NCBI GenBank assembly: GCA_964453155.1
Contig: CAYVQU010000219.1
Location: 1-7,936, forward strand
DNA: 7,936 bases
Source of the DNA: CAYVQU01 sp964453155
GTDB taxonomy: Bacteria; Chloroflexota; Anaerolineae; Anaerolineales; UBA11858
Direction of reading: 5' to 3'
Both the position numbers and the translations under genes were made by a program. Of the stretch, positions 1-6,743 are shown one piece after another (position 1 is the first letter of the stretch; each line of letters starts with the position of its first letter). The notes under the pieces were generated by a model. The model worked only from the letters and a program-made list of their open reading frames with translations. It did not search any database and had not been told where the DNA came from.

Positions 1-2
1 CC

Positions 3-83
3 CCGATTAGTTCAGCCGTCTCAAAATGGGAAGTTATTTTTGCACGCCTCCTAGCAAAATTATTCCCCGATAAAGATAAATAA
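3..83 (+). CDS. possible 3' end of a converging plus-strand gene (partial)
   Basis: A frame open from the left edge runs 26 codons to a TAA at 81-83 and would end in LLAKLFPDKDK. Its composition is protein-like (hydrophobic and basic residues mixed, charged tail). It converges on the minus-strand helicase gene, and the terminator between them (127-152) has a T-run on both sides, as expected between converging genes. A second plus-strand frame from base 1 is also open, to a TAG at 52-54 (ending NGKLFLHAS), so the frame choice is not secure. No minus-strand gene start is visible here. The function cannot be judged from so few residues, and the stretch may simply be non-coding. Confidence 0.3.
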   Translation, partial: PISSAVSKWEVIFARLLAKLFPDKDK

Positions 84-126
84 CTACAGCATGTAGACAA
101 AAAGCTACCCCGGTGGTTAAACAAAA

Positions 127-152
127 AAAAGCCCCCAGACACAGGGGCTTTT
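127..152 (-). terminator. Rho-independent terminator, probably bidirectional
   Basis: A perfect 9-bp stem (127-135 pairing with 144-152) closes an 8-nt loop. Read on the minus strand, the stem GGGGCTTTT runs into a tract of eight T, starting 5 nt after the stop codon of the methyltransferase-helicase gene. On the plus strand the same stem ends in TTTT, so it can also stop transcription arriving from the left edge. It marks the end of the minus-strand gene run. Confidence 0.9.
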
Positions 153-156
153 CCAA

Positions 157-3100
157 CTACAAAGACATAAGAGATAGCTGTTGAGTGTTTGGCATAGGTT
201 TTCGCGGCCTGCGTTTTTTGGATTGCGCCAGTCCTCTTTGAGAAATCCACTGGTCCAGTGACATTACTGGCAAAATTATGGGGCTTCCAGCGGTTGGCGA
301 TCCCGAGGGCGCGGCCGTGAGATCATTTTCAATCCCGAATATGCCTGAAGCTTTCATAACCGCATCCTTTTGCAATACAGATCGAACTAACTCATTCAGG
401 AAATCGCTCTCACCTTCTTCTGTCAGCGCCGAAGCCACTTCGTCACCATAAAACAGACTGGCCGCTTTCATTTTTTGCCCGATCAAACTGAGTGCGCGTT
501 CTTCCAAAGTGTTTTCATAAGCGGGGAAAAGGATTCGCACTGGCAAGGGCGCTCCGGGACGATAAACGCGCCGCATGGCCTGCCACAGGATCGCCAGGCT
601 CCACTCAAACTCATAAAAAATTGCTGTAGAAAACATCCGTAGGTTGAGACCAACTTTCACCAGTCGGGCGTTGGTGAGTAATACATCAATGCCTGGTGCA
701 TGGTGCTGAATCCAGGCCACCCGTCGACGGGGAGAAATGGATGGAGAGAGTACGCCAACCCGCAAGCCATATTCTTTCAAGACTTCCACCAGATGAGGTT
801 GGATATCGCGCTTACCTGTCTGGCGTACGAAAACCAGAGATTTCCGACCTTCCCTACGTTCCGCCAGGCAGCGTTCGGCCAGCCAGAGATCCTTTGGTGC
901 TGCCATTTCCACCGCCGGCAAGTGTCTGATCTCTTCTTCCCGGCGAACTGCATATTTGCCCTTCCCCTCAATTCGCCGGTTGAAGCATACGGTTTCATCC
1001 CGAAACATAGCATTTGGTCGGTTCAGTGCTGCATTCAACCAAACAGAAAGTGCGCTGCGGGTGCCTGCTTTCATCTCTTCTACCGCCCAGGCATAGAGTG
1101 ATTCTGCAGGGGGTGATTCAAAGAAGGAGCCATCTGCCCATTCATCATACTGAGCTTGCATGGCCGGCGACATTTGTAACCAGACCATTTCCTCCTGGTA
1201 AGGAGGTAACGGCAAACCCACATCCTGCAAACTGGCAAAAACAATCTTGGGCAGGCCATAACGGATGATCGCCGGTAGGATACCTGGCTTCTCATCCACC
1301 CGGTTCAAATACCGCGGCCCGGTGTAGGAACCATCTTCGAACACATCTTCAGGACGGGAGACATAGAAAGTATGGCGCAGTAATCCAAACTGCCTGGCCC
1401 AACGGCGTTCTTCATGGAAACCAAACTGCGATCGCACCAGAGATGATAAACGGTGCATCAGCCAGAAAATGCTGGTCGCATATCCAGAGAAAAGTGTCCC
1501 TGTCAAACCTAATACATATGGCGAGCAACCTGATAATACCGACAAGGCCCAGCCATTGCCAGTCCCCTTGGCTTTAGCCTCGTGGATTTCGTCGATTAGC
1601 AAGACAGGGAAAGCATTTTTGGCTTTGCGTTGTACATACCGGGCAGCAGCTTCGCGCCGGATTTTCGTCTCTTGAAACAACGGTGTCCCGCAAACCAACA
1701 TGCGGCCATCGGCATCTACAGTTTGCCATTCATGTTTCTGAGTTTCTGGGTTCCAGGCCCATATAGATACAGGAGCTTGGCAAGTGCGACGGCGGGTGCC
1801 GATGAACTGCACGGCTTTCTTACCCGGAGTGATAGCTTTGTAGATCACCGGTTGGCCAGCATCATCATACTCGGTACTGACGATGACCCCACACTGGGGA
1901 CAAGTGCAGACTTCTACTACATCCCGGTCCCCCTTCTCGTTCAGTCTTAGAATTCGCTTACAAGGCATGGCTGGCACACGTCCAGCACCTAACTTGGCAG
2001 TCTCATAAGACAGGATAGCGAAACTTTTCTCAGGAAGCTGCCCAGCCTGATATTCTCTGATAAACTGCGCCAGACTGTAGCGACGGGCGGTTTCGCGGGC
2101 ATGATTGGGATCACGGGGAAATTCAGCCACACCTAACCACAGAAACCCGCCAATCCGGGCATCTAACAGGTTGGCGGCTGTAGCTCCCTTTCTTTTGCGT
2201 GGTGGTTGGCGTCCGGCTCTTTTCAGCGTCTGTCGCAGTGCAGTTATCTGACGATAGTCCAGGTTTTTGCCTTGAGATCGAGCACAAACGATGATCTCTG
2301 ATAGAACTTGTTTCGTAGAATAGCCTTCGAAATCACGATCATCGAAAACCAATCCAATGGTCTTAGCCCATTCCGAGATTTTGACAGGTTTGGGAATTGG
2401 CCGCACGGTAGCATCGATCACCCGGGAGGTAGCTCCGGGAATAACTTCCCGAATTTCCTTGGGCCAGTTTTCATCACCGGTGACAATACCTGGGCCAACC
2501 ACCAGGGCGGTGTAGCACCCCCCGTTCTTCTGGGGGTAAGCGGATTTGCTGCTGCCTTGACGAGTAAACGCGGCTTGTAAATATTCAACCACAGCCAGTG
2601 AGACAGTGGTTTTACCAATGCCCATCTCACCGTTCATAAACCCGGAACGATCCGCTAGCAACAACCTCCCCAGCGCAATCGCGAAATGCTTCTGGCTATT
2701 CGTCAACCCGGTCTCACGACGGCCCGGCAGATGTCGGCCTTGTGAGAGCGGCCGCATGACCCGCCATTCCCAACTGTCTGGTTTCTTGTCGTAACGGGGA
2801 ATATTGCGCTTTTCCAACTGGCGAGCTAATTCAGTCACATGCTGGCGTAATAGTTCGCTGATGGATAGGGGATCGTTGAGAAAGGTAAGGTTGCCCTCTT
2901 TGTCTAAGGTGTGGAGAACCGGGCGGGAGCGTTCTTCCAGTTTTACTCGGTAGAGCTGTTTGCGTTTGTCAGGATCGCTGGGATCGAAATCATCCAGGAT
3001 TTCTTCACGATCAGCTTCCACTCTCACGGTGTACTTCTCAGTCCCACCCTTAATCAAAAGCGGCTGCCCGGTAGGATCAGTAACTGGGTTGGTTCCCAAT

Positions 3101-4047
3101 AAGCCGCCCGAGACTTGCATTGAAACATGCCCGAGTTTGGGGGTAATCGCTGGTGTGATCGCCAGTGGTTTGGTTTCAGGGATCATGGCTTGCCAAGCCG
3201 ATGTTTTTTCGATGTTGGCCGCGCAAACTTCAGCTGCCCGGAGATAATCTTCCGCACCAACCGGTAGATACTGGAAACGAAACACTTTGCCTTTAGGTCC
3301 TTGTTGCGGTGATGTTGGAATAACATATTCCCCGTGCCCGGTTGAAAGACTGGGTAAGGGGAGATATTGGGTTCCCTGATCCGGTGCAAAACTCGGTAGT
3401 TTTTGGGTTCCGGTGCTCTGTATTGAAATGATATGACCATTCCGCCAGGCCAGGATGAGATCGGTTTCGGCCTGTGAGGGCTGTTTGTATTCCTGCCGGC
3501 GAGTGCCGAAAATCACGACCTGTTTGTAGGCAACGTACTCATTTGGAGTAAAGCGGAAGCAACGCAAATTTTCATACCAACCAGCCAGGTGTTTGGCAAT
3601 CTCTAGGCTGATGCGAGGTTCGGGGATGATGTAAACCAGCAGCCCACCACGGACCAACAAGCGGGTACTAGGGGGTAGGAAAGTGTACTCCATCCGCTGG
3701 CCGCGGCCGGTCATGGTTTCGCCATCATAAGGGGGATTCAATAGGATTAGGGAAAAGGTTTCTTCGGTCAGCAAAGCATTTTCAAAGCCAGTTGGCAGAA
3801 CCTGTCCTAAAACAGCTTCTGCTATCTTGGCCCGTTGGGGTGAGAGTTCGATACCGAAGGTTTGGATATTTTTGCCCAGTGAATTTGCCAACTGGGCTAA
3901 GGCCTCCCCTTGACCAGCACAGGGATCTAGAATGCGGGTTAGTTGATCGGAACTACCTGGATCGCAGCGAATCCAGGTGGTAATTCGTTCAGTTTGTGAA
4001 GTTGGCGTGGGGAAATATCCCAGTTGCGCCTGTCCTTGTAAACGCAT
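157..4047 (-). CDS. DNA methyltransferase-helicase fusion (DUF6094-like MTase + SF2 helicase)
   Basis: A 1296-residue cytoplasmic DNA-acting protein. Residues 1-190 form a class I SAM-dependent methyltransferase: SAM-binding DPCAGQG at 41-47, catalytic NPPY at 104-107 (typical of N6-adenine methylases) and KQVVIFGTRR at 175-184, a pattern I associate with DUF6094. After a linker comes an SF2 helicase: Walker A GEMGIGKT at 473-480, DEIH at 819-822, TGT at 849-851, a C-terminal RecA-like lobe from about 1055, and QAMRRVYRPG at 1156-1165. The 340-residue gap between Walker A and DEIH is long and contains a likely zinc site (C714, C716, C719, then C756 and C786). The extreme C-terminus carries QLSLM (1290-1294), resembling a sliding-clamp binding peptide. 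The start is well set: AGGAG at 4054-4058, 6 nt before the ATG. No nuclease domain is visible. Structured element 1 lies in its leader. Methyltransferase and helicase calls are firm; the biological role (element modification, anti-restriction or defence) is inference. Confidence 0.93.
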   Translation of the reverse strand: MRLQGQAQLGYFPTPTSQTERITTWIRCDPGSSDQLTRILDPCAGQGEALAQLANSLGKNIQTFGIELSPQRAKIAEAVLGQVLPTGFENALLTEETFSLILLNPPYDGETMTGRGQRMEYTFLPPSTRLLVRGGLLVYIIPEPRISLEIAKHLAGWYENLRCFRFTPNEYVAYKQVVIFGTRRQEYKQPSQAETDLILAWRNGHIISIQSTGTQKLPSFAPDQGTQYLPLPSLSTGHGEYVIPTSPQQGPKGKVFRFQYLPVGAEDYLRAAEVCAANIEKTSAWQAMIPETKPLAITPAITPKLGHVSMQVSGGLLGTNPVTDPTGQPLLIKGGTEKYTVRVEADREEILDDFDPSDPDKRKQLYRVKLEERSRPVLHTLDKEGNLTFLNDPLSISELLRQHVTELARQLEKRNIPRYDKKPDSWEWRVMRPLSQGRHLPGRRETGLTNSQKHFAIALGRLLLADRSGFMNGEMGIGKTTVSLAVVEYLQAAFTRQGSSKSAYPQKNGGCYTALVVGPGIVTGDENWPKEIREVIPGATSRVIDATVRPIPKPVKISEWAKTIGLVFDDRDFEGYSTKQVLSEIIVCARSQGKNLDYRQITALRQTLKRAGRQPPRKRKGATAANLLDARIGGFLWLGVAEFPRDPNHARETARRYSLAQFIREYQAGQLPEKSFAILSYETAKLGAGRVPAMPCKRILRLNEKGDRDVVEVCTCPQCGVIVSTEYDDAGQPVIYKAITPGKKAVQFIGTRRRTCQAPVSIWAWNPETQKHEWQTVDADGRMLVCGTPLFQETKIRREAAARYVQRKAKNAFPVLLIDEIHEAKAKGTGNGWALSVLSGCSPYVLGLTGTLFSGYATSIFWLMHRLSSLVRSQFGFHEERRWARQFGLLRHTFYVSRPEDVFEDGSYTGPRYLNRVDEKPGILPAIIRYGLPKIVFASLQDVGLPLPPYQEEMVWLQMSPAMQAQYDEWADGSFFESPPAESLYAWAVEEMKAGTRSALSVWLNAALNRPNAMFRDETVCFNRRIEGKGKYAVRREEEIRHLPAVEMAAPKDLWLAERCLAERREGRKSLVFVRQTGKRDIQPHLVEVLKEYGLRVGVLSPSISPRRRVAWIQHHAPGIDVLLTNARLVKVGLNLRMFSTAIFYEFEWSLAILWQAMRRVYRPGAPLPVRILFPAYENTLEERALSLIGQKMKAASLFYGDEVASALTEEGESDFLNELVRSVLQKDAVMKASGIFGIENDLTAAPSGSPTAGSPIILPVMSLDQWISQRGLAQSKKRRPRKPMPNTQQLSLMSL

Positions 4048-4107
4048 GGTGAGCTCCTATTCGTGATTTCGATTCTGAATTATTGGAATTCAATGACTGT
4101 TCCCCCG

Positions 4108-4217
4108 TAAGCAGATTTCGGAATGTCCTTTGAAATAAATGTGATGTTTGAACTGAAATCTGCTCAGATGTGACGGTAAATTATGTTATTTTTTTCTAAA
4201 AACCCGAACCGCCACAC
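4108..4217 (-). promoter_or_regulatory. structured leader element 1 (two-stem RNA candidate) upstream of the methyltransferase-helicase
   Basis: Read on the minus strand, stem 1 is formed by 4217-4208 with 4177-4168 (10 pairs, 30-nt loop). After a single C, stem 2 is formed by 4166-4155 with 4119-4108 (12 pairs, 35-nt loop). The same two-stem design with nearly identical loop sizes recurs at 7463-7571. Where the stems differ, pairing is kept by G-U or a swapped pair, but only in the minus-strand transcript. TTCCGAAA (4123-4116) is a shared sequence leading into the last arm. The element starts 16 nt after the preceding stop codon and ends 60 nt before the helicase ATG. Unlike copy 2 it has no terminator behind it. 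A smaller 6-bp hairpin (4075-4092) follows before the ribosome binding site. I infer a cis-regulatory RNA; a pair of protein-binding palindromes is the main alternative. Confidence 0.6.
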
Positions 4218-4233
4218 TAGAGAAAAATCAGAG

Positions 4234-4836
4234 TCATTTTTGATCAAAACAATTTTCAAAACTGATTTTCTTGTCACTCAATCCCTGGCTGATAATCGCT
4301 CCCCAAGGAGTATTAGCCGGAAAAACAAAGCCATCCGGTACCGTTCCGCCGGTTAATAGGGAGGCAGCGTTGTGATCCTGGATGGCCGTTGCCAGCAAAA
4401 ACTTCCCCCAGGCTATCTGCATGGGAAAGTGTGAATAACGTTCGAGAACTGCCGCCAGGGCCGTTGCGGGTGTGATACCAGACTGTTCCCAGGCCAGAAC
4501 ATAGAATTCATCCTGGACATTTTCAGGCTGGACAGCTTCGGGCGCGATCATGCGTAACATTTGCGCTTTGGCGCGGGGCCCAACTGCCAGATGAGGGGCA
4601 TCGGCTGTCAGGTTAAGATAGCCGTGCCCTAAACCGTAGACGGATAGATTGCGGCCGGAATCGGGATCAGATATTCGCAGGTACCGGCGAGTGTTGCTGG
4701 TTAGTTCAGCCCGAATAGCACCAACGACTTTGACGTGCTGGGGGGCCAGGTCGAGCCAGATAATCTGTCCGGATGGGGTACAGGCATAGCCGTATACAAA
4801 TGCAGATACGGAATCATTTTTGATGGTAATGGGCAT
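4234..4836 (-). CDS. hypothetical protein, 200 aa, no recognised family
   Basis: The product begins MPITIKNDSVSAFVYGYA and ends near SFENCFDQK. I recognise no domain. It looks like a soluble globular protein, with alternating hydrophobic strands in the first 80 residues, then helical stretches (for example the Ala/Leu-rich segment near 125-160), and no signal peptide or membrane span. I chose this ATG because AAAAGGA (4850-4844) sits 7 nt upstream. The frame stays open to another ATG at 4968, which would add 44 residues and begin 4 nt after the preceding gene's stop. That start lacks a good ribosome binding site, the extra stretch has lower third-position GC (about 40% against about 60% just downstream), and it contains a strong hairpin (4919-4947), so I treat it as leader. 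The gene probably shares a transcript with the 273-aa gene before it. Confidence 0.7.
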   Translation of the reverse strand: MPITIKNDSVSAFVYGYACTPSGQIIWLDLAPQHVKVVGAIRAELTSNTRRYLRISDPDSGRNLSVYGLGHGYLNLTADAPHLAVGPRAKAQMLRMIAPEAVQPENVQDEFYVLAWEQSGITPATALAAVLERYSHFPMQIAWGKFLLATAIQDHNAASLLTGGTVPDGFVFPANTPWGAIISQGLSDKKISFENCFDQK

Positions 4837-4843
4837 TGAAAAA

Positions 4844-4850
4844 TCCTTTT
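4844..4850 (-). promoter_or_regulatory. ribosome binding site that decides the 4836 start
   Basis: AAAAGGA on the minus strand lies 7 nt before the ATG at 4836, near-ideal spacing. The competing upstream ATG at 4968 has only weak G-rich sequence at poor spacing. Confidence 0.6.
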
Positions 4851-4918
4851 CTAACAGAAACAAGAGACCGGTAATTTCGCGCTCACCATACTCCCGTCCC
4901 CAATCTGTAAATCGATAT

Positions 4919-4947
4919 GCCCCCTTAGAAAGACTCTCAAAGGGGGC
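4919..4947 (-). other. GC-rich intergenic hairpin
   Basis: A perfect 8-bp stem (GCCCCCTT at 4947-4940 with AAGGGGGC at 4926-4919 on the minus strand) has a 13-nt interior that can form four more pairs. No T-run follows on either strand, so it is not a standard intrinsic terminator. It lies in the 136-nt leader between the 273-aa and 200-aa genes. It could protect the upstream mRNA's 3' end, mark a processing point or tune translation. If the 4968 start were the true one, the hairpin would lie inside the coding region. Confidence 0.55.
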
Positions 4948-4972
4948 TATGATTGGATAATGTGGCATATGT

Positions 4973-5794
4973 TTACTTTGCCAGCACCTTCTCGAAAGAT
5001 TCAGATGGGTCAGAAATGGCAGGCCGCGCGGCTTGCACCAACGCTGAAGAAACTGGTTCGAGTGTGTGAACCTGAATGGTATTTAGGTTGCGGCCGCTTT
5101 GCTGGATCAATTCGGTCAAGACCTGGGCGGCATTCGCCAGCGAGCCAAACGTATGCGGAGATTCCGCCGGCAGCAGCGGTAACTCTCCATCGCGTTCGAC
5201 GGAAACCGATTCGGTGTTGACCAGTGTAAAGGTTGCCCAGGGTGGTAGGGCCGGCGTAAACCCCCAAGTTCGTAATTCCATAGCCACCCCGAAGAGTGCC
5301 CGGACATACGGTTCGTTCTGCCGGAAGAACAGGATATCGTCATAAAGCGTTCTAGCCTGCAATCGGGCTTCATCTTCCAACCAAAACAGATATTCCGGGA
5401 TCGAAGTCGGGCGATCCCAGTTTCCGGCATTGGCTCGTTCCCAAATCAGCGAAAGGAGCCCAAAGGCTTCTTCGGCCTCTGCCAGGATGCGATGCCCCAT
5501 CTCTTTAGAGAGATCGGTAAAGCCGACAGGCATTACCACCCAGACATGACGGTCAGGACCGATGATGATGTCACTGACCGAGGTGGAACGGGAATTTGCA
5601 AACAATTCGACGCCATGATTTTTCCACCACTCACAATCAATATGTTGCGTTTTGGCACAAGCTTCATCATGTGTTTCAGCTTCAACACTGGCAACTAGGT
5701 GATACGCTTCTGGCCATTTCAGTTTGGGAACTGCATTTTCAAGATTGTCGATAGCTACCAGGGTCTTGCGATGGTAAACGGAATAGTTGTTCAT
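4973..5794 (-). CDS. hypothetical protein, 273 aa, with a possible YodL-like N-terminal region
   Basis: The product begins MNNYSVYHRKTLVAIDNLEN. Its first 95 residues show a layout I have seen in small domains carried by mobile elements: a VYxxK-type strand, a WPEAYHLVA strand near 27-36, a helix rich in acidic residues, then RSTSVSDIII at 69-78 and VGF at 90-92. This recalls YodL-like or related ICE-encoded domains, but the match is by eye and weak. The middle (about 100-175) is predicted helical and rich in Trp, Glu and Leu, and the C-terminal 80 residues have no feature I recognise. No catalytic motif, signal peptide or membrane segment is visible. The frame is open back to a GTG at 5920, and an ATG at 5884 also has a fair AAGGA. 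I prefer 5794 because AGGAGA lies 10 nt upstream and the sequence from there reads like a natural N-terminus. Confidence 0.72.
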   Translation of the reverse strand: MNNYSVYHRKTLVAIDNLENAVPKLKWPEAYHLVASVEAETHDEACAKTQHIDCEWWKNHGVELFANSRSTSVSDIIIGPDRHVWVVMPVGFTDLSKEMGHRILAEAEEAFGLLSLIWERANAGNWDRPTSIPEYLFWLEDEARLQARTLYDDILFFRQNEPYVRALFGVAMELRTWGFTPALPPWATFTLVNTESVSVERDGELPLLPAESPHTFGSLANAAQVLTELIQQSGRNLNTIQVHTLEPVSSALVQAARPAISDPSESFEKVLAK

Positions 5795-5804
5795 AAGGTT
5801 GTTC

Positions 5805-5810
5805 TCTCCT
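5805..5810 (-). promoter_or_regulatory. ribosome binding site that decides the 5794 start
   Basis: AGGAGA (inside AAAAGGAGAG on the minus strand) lies 10 nt before the ATG at 5794. It is a stronger match than the AAGGA (5896-5892) serving the in-frame ATG at 5884. That one is folded into a small hairpin. Confidence 0.55.
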
Positions 5811-5886
5811 TTTGAGATAAAAACTCTCCCAGCTGATTTTCCACCAGGGTGATTTGGAAGAATATTTTGGGTTTTGTTTTTCATCA

Positions 5887-5903
5887 ATATTTCCTTGAAA
5901 TAT
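5887..5903 (-). other. small hairpin after radC that holds a ribosome binding site
   Basis: A perfect 7-bp stem (ATATTTC with GAAATAT) closes an AAG loop, 20 nt after the radC stop codon. The AAGGA for the alternative ATG at 5884 spans its loop and one arm. It is AT-rich and has no T-run, so it is not a clear terminator. Its significance is uncertain. Confidence 0.35.
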
Positions 5904-5923
5904 GGGTTCGAAACAAACACTTC

Positions 5924-6628
5924 CTATTCGAATCCGAGATGACGCTCCTTCAAACTGATCCAGCGAGACCCGCTGCCAATGATCAAATGGTCGAGACATT
6001 CGATATCGACCAGCTTACCGGCTTCGACGATGGCCCGGGTAATTGCCACATCATCCGGACTGGGCGTCGGGTCCCCAGAAGGGTGGTTGTGACAAACAAT
6101 CACTGCGGCAGCCATCCGGGCGATGGCTGGCTTGAAAATCTCCCCCACCCGCACCTGAGAAGAATTGAGCGAGCCATGATAGACTTCTTTGATGCCGATG
6201 ACCCGGTTGCGGGTATTGAGCAAAATTACCCGTAGGTACTCCTGTTCGAGCAAACTCATCTCGTGTTGCACCAGGGCCGCGGCATCACCCGGACTATGGA
6301 TGACAGGCCGTTCTTCGGTTGGATCGAGTAGCCGTTGGCCTAAAGCCAGAGCCGCCTTGATGCGGATGGCTGTGCCCTGGCCGACACCGCGCACGGTGGC
6401 AATCTCGCTGACATGAGCCTGATATAGATCGCGGATACTGCCAAAACGGGCTAGCAAGGCTTCGCCAGTCTCGATCTGCTGGCTGCCGCCGACCACCGCA
6501 GCCAGGAGTTCTACCAGTCCACAAGCCGCGGGATTCTGGGTTACCCGGTAGGCAGGCTGTTCTCGCAGAGGCAGCAGTTTCAGTTTGGGGAGATCATATG
6601 GAGCAGGGGATTGTAGTAGCGTGTTCAT
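5924..6628 (-). CDS. radC: RadC family protein (HhH + JAB/MPN metalloprotease-like domain)
   Basis: A 234-residue cytoplasmic protein of typical length for the RadC family. Numbering from the earlier Met at 6631, a helix-hairpin-helix-like segment (VRGVGQGTAIRIKAAL, about 80-95) precedes the JAB/MPN domain. The metal-binding signature is complete: HNHPSGDPTPSPDD at 181-194, with H181, H183, S191 and D194 in the H-x-H-x7-S-x2-D pattern. GSLNSSQV at 153-160 is the usual RadC strand. RadC was once tied to DNA repair, but that role is not supported by later work. Family members are frequent on plasmids, prophages and conjugative elements and their biochemical function is unsettled. Two adjacent ATGs are available. 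I chose the second (6628) because AAAGGA then lies 5 nt away, against 2 nt for the first. A terminator (6689-6713) separates it from the DUF2958 gene, so radC may use its own promoter or partial readthrough. Confidence 0.93.
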   Translation of the reverse strand: MNTLLQSPAPYDLPKLKLLPLREQPAYRVTQNPAACGLVELLAAVVGGSQQIETGEALLARFGSIRDLYQAHVSEIATVRGVGQGTAIRIKAALALGQRLLDPTEERPVIHSPGDAAALVQHEMSLLEQEYLRVILLNTRNRVIGIKEVYHGSLNSSQVRVGEIFKPAIARMAAAVIVCHNHPSGDPTPSPDDVAITRAIVEAGKLVDIECLDHLIIGSGSRWISLKERHLGFE

Positions 6629-6651
6629 CATTTTCCTTTCATAAAATGGAA

Positions 6652-6677
6652 AGAATCCCGACCATAGCCAGGATTCT
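6652..6677 (-). other. hairpin in the radC leader
   Basis: A perfect 7-bp inverted repeat (AGAATCC with GGATTCT) around a 12-nt loop, between the DUF2958 terminator and the radC start. On the minus strand TTTCCATTTT follows, only a weak T-run. Just after it, CATTTT (6648-6643) can pair with AAAATG (6634-6629), placing most of the radC ribosome binding site in a loop and the first ATG in a stem. Confidence 0.4.
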
Positions 6678-6679
6678 GC

Positions 6680-6713
6680 TAAAAGAAAAAGCCCGCCGGG
6701 TAACGACGGGCTT
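6680..6713 (-). terminator. Rho-independent terminator after the DUF2958 gene
   Basis: The hairpin at 6689-6713 has a 10-position stem (AAGCCCGTCG with CGGCGGGCTT, one mismatch) and a 5-nt loop. On the minus strand it is followed by TTTTTCTTTT. It lies 31 nt beyond the DUF2958 stop codon, where a terminator for that gene is expected. Confidence 0.85.
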
Positions 6714-6743
6714 ACAAGTTTTCTGGCAGATAATGGAAACCGA

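Noticed and set aside
47..52. AGGAGG on the minus strand as the ribosome binding site of a gene running off the left edge
   Set aside because: The only nearby start, a GTG one base later, meets a TAA after two further codons; no suitable start follows before the edge.
700..1101. Plus-strand open frames inside the methyltransferase-helicase gene (for example 700-1101, 1630-1950, 2308-2580)
   Set aside because: They overlap a well-supported coding region on the other strand, show no recognisable domains and read as low-quality antisense translations.
4178..4207. Sigma-70 promoter in the AT-rich loop of element 1 (CATAAT), and TAATAT in element 2
   Set aside because: No acceptable -35 at normal spacing, and the AT-rich boxes sit at different positions in the two copies.
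4836..4968. Longer 244-aa version of the 200-aa protein starting at 4968
   Set aside because: No good ribosome binding site, lower third-position GC than the downstream gene, and a strong hairpin inside. It remains possible.
5849..6235. A 128-codon plus-strand frame over radC
   Set aside because: The RadC reading on the minus strand has a full metal-binding motif and normal length; the plus-strand product looks like an antisense shadow.
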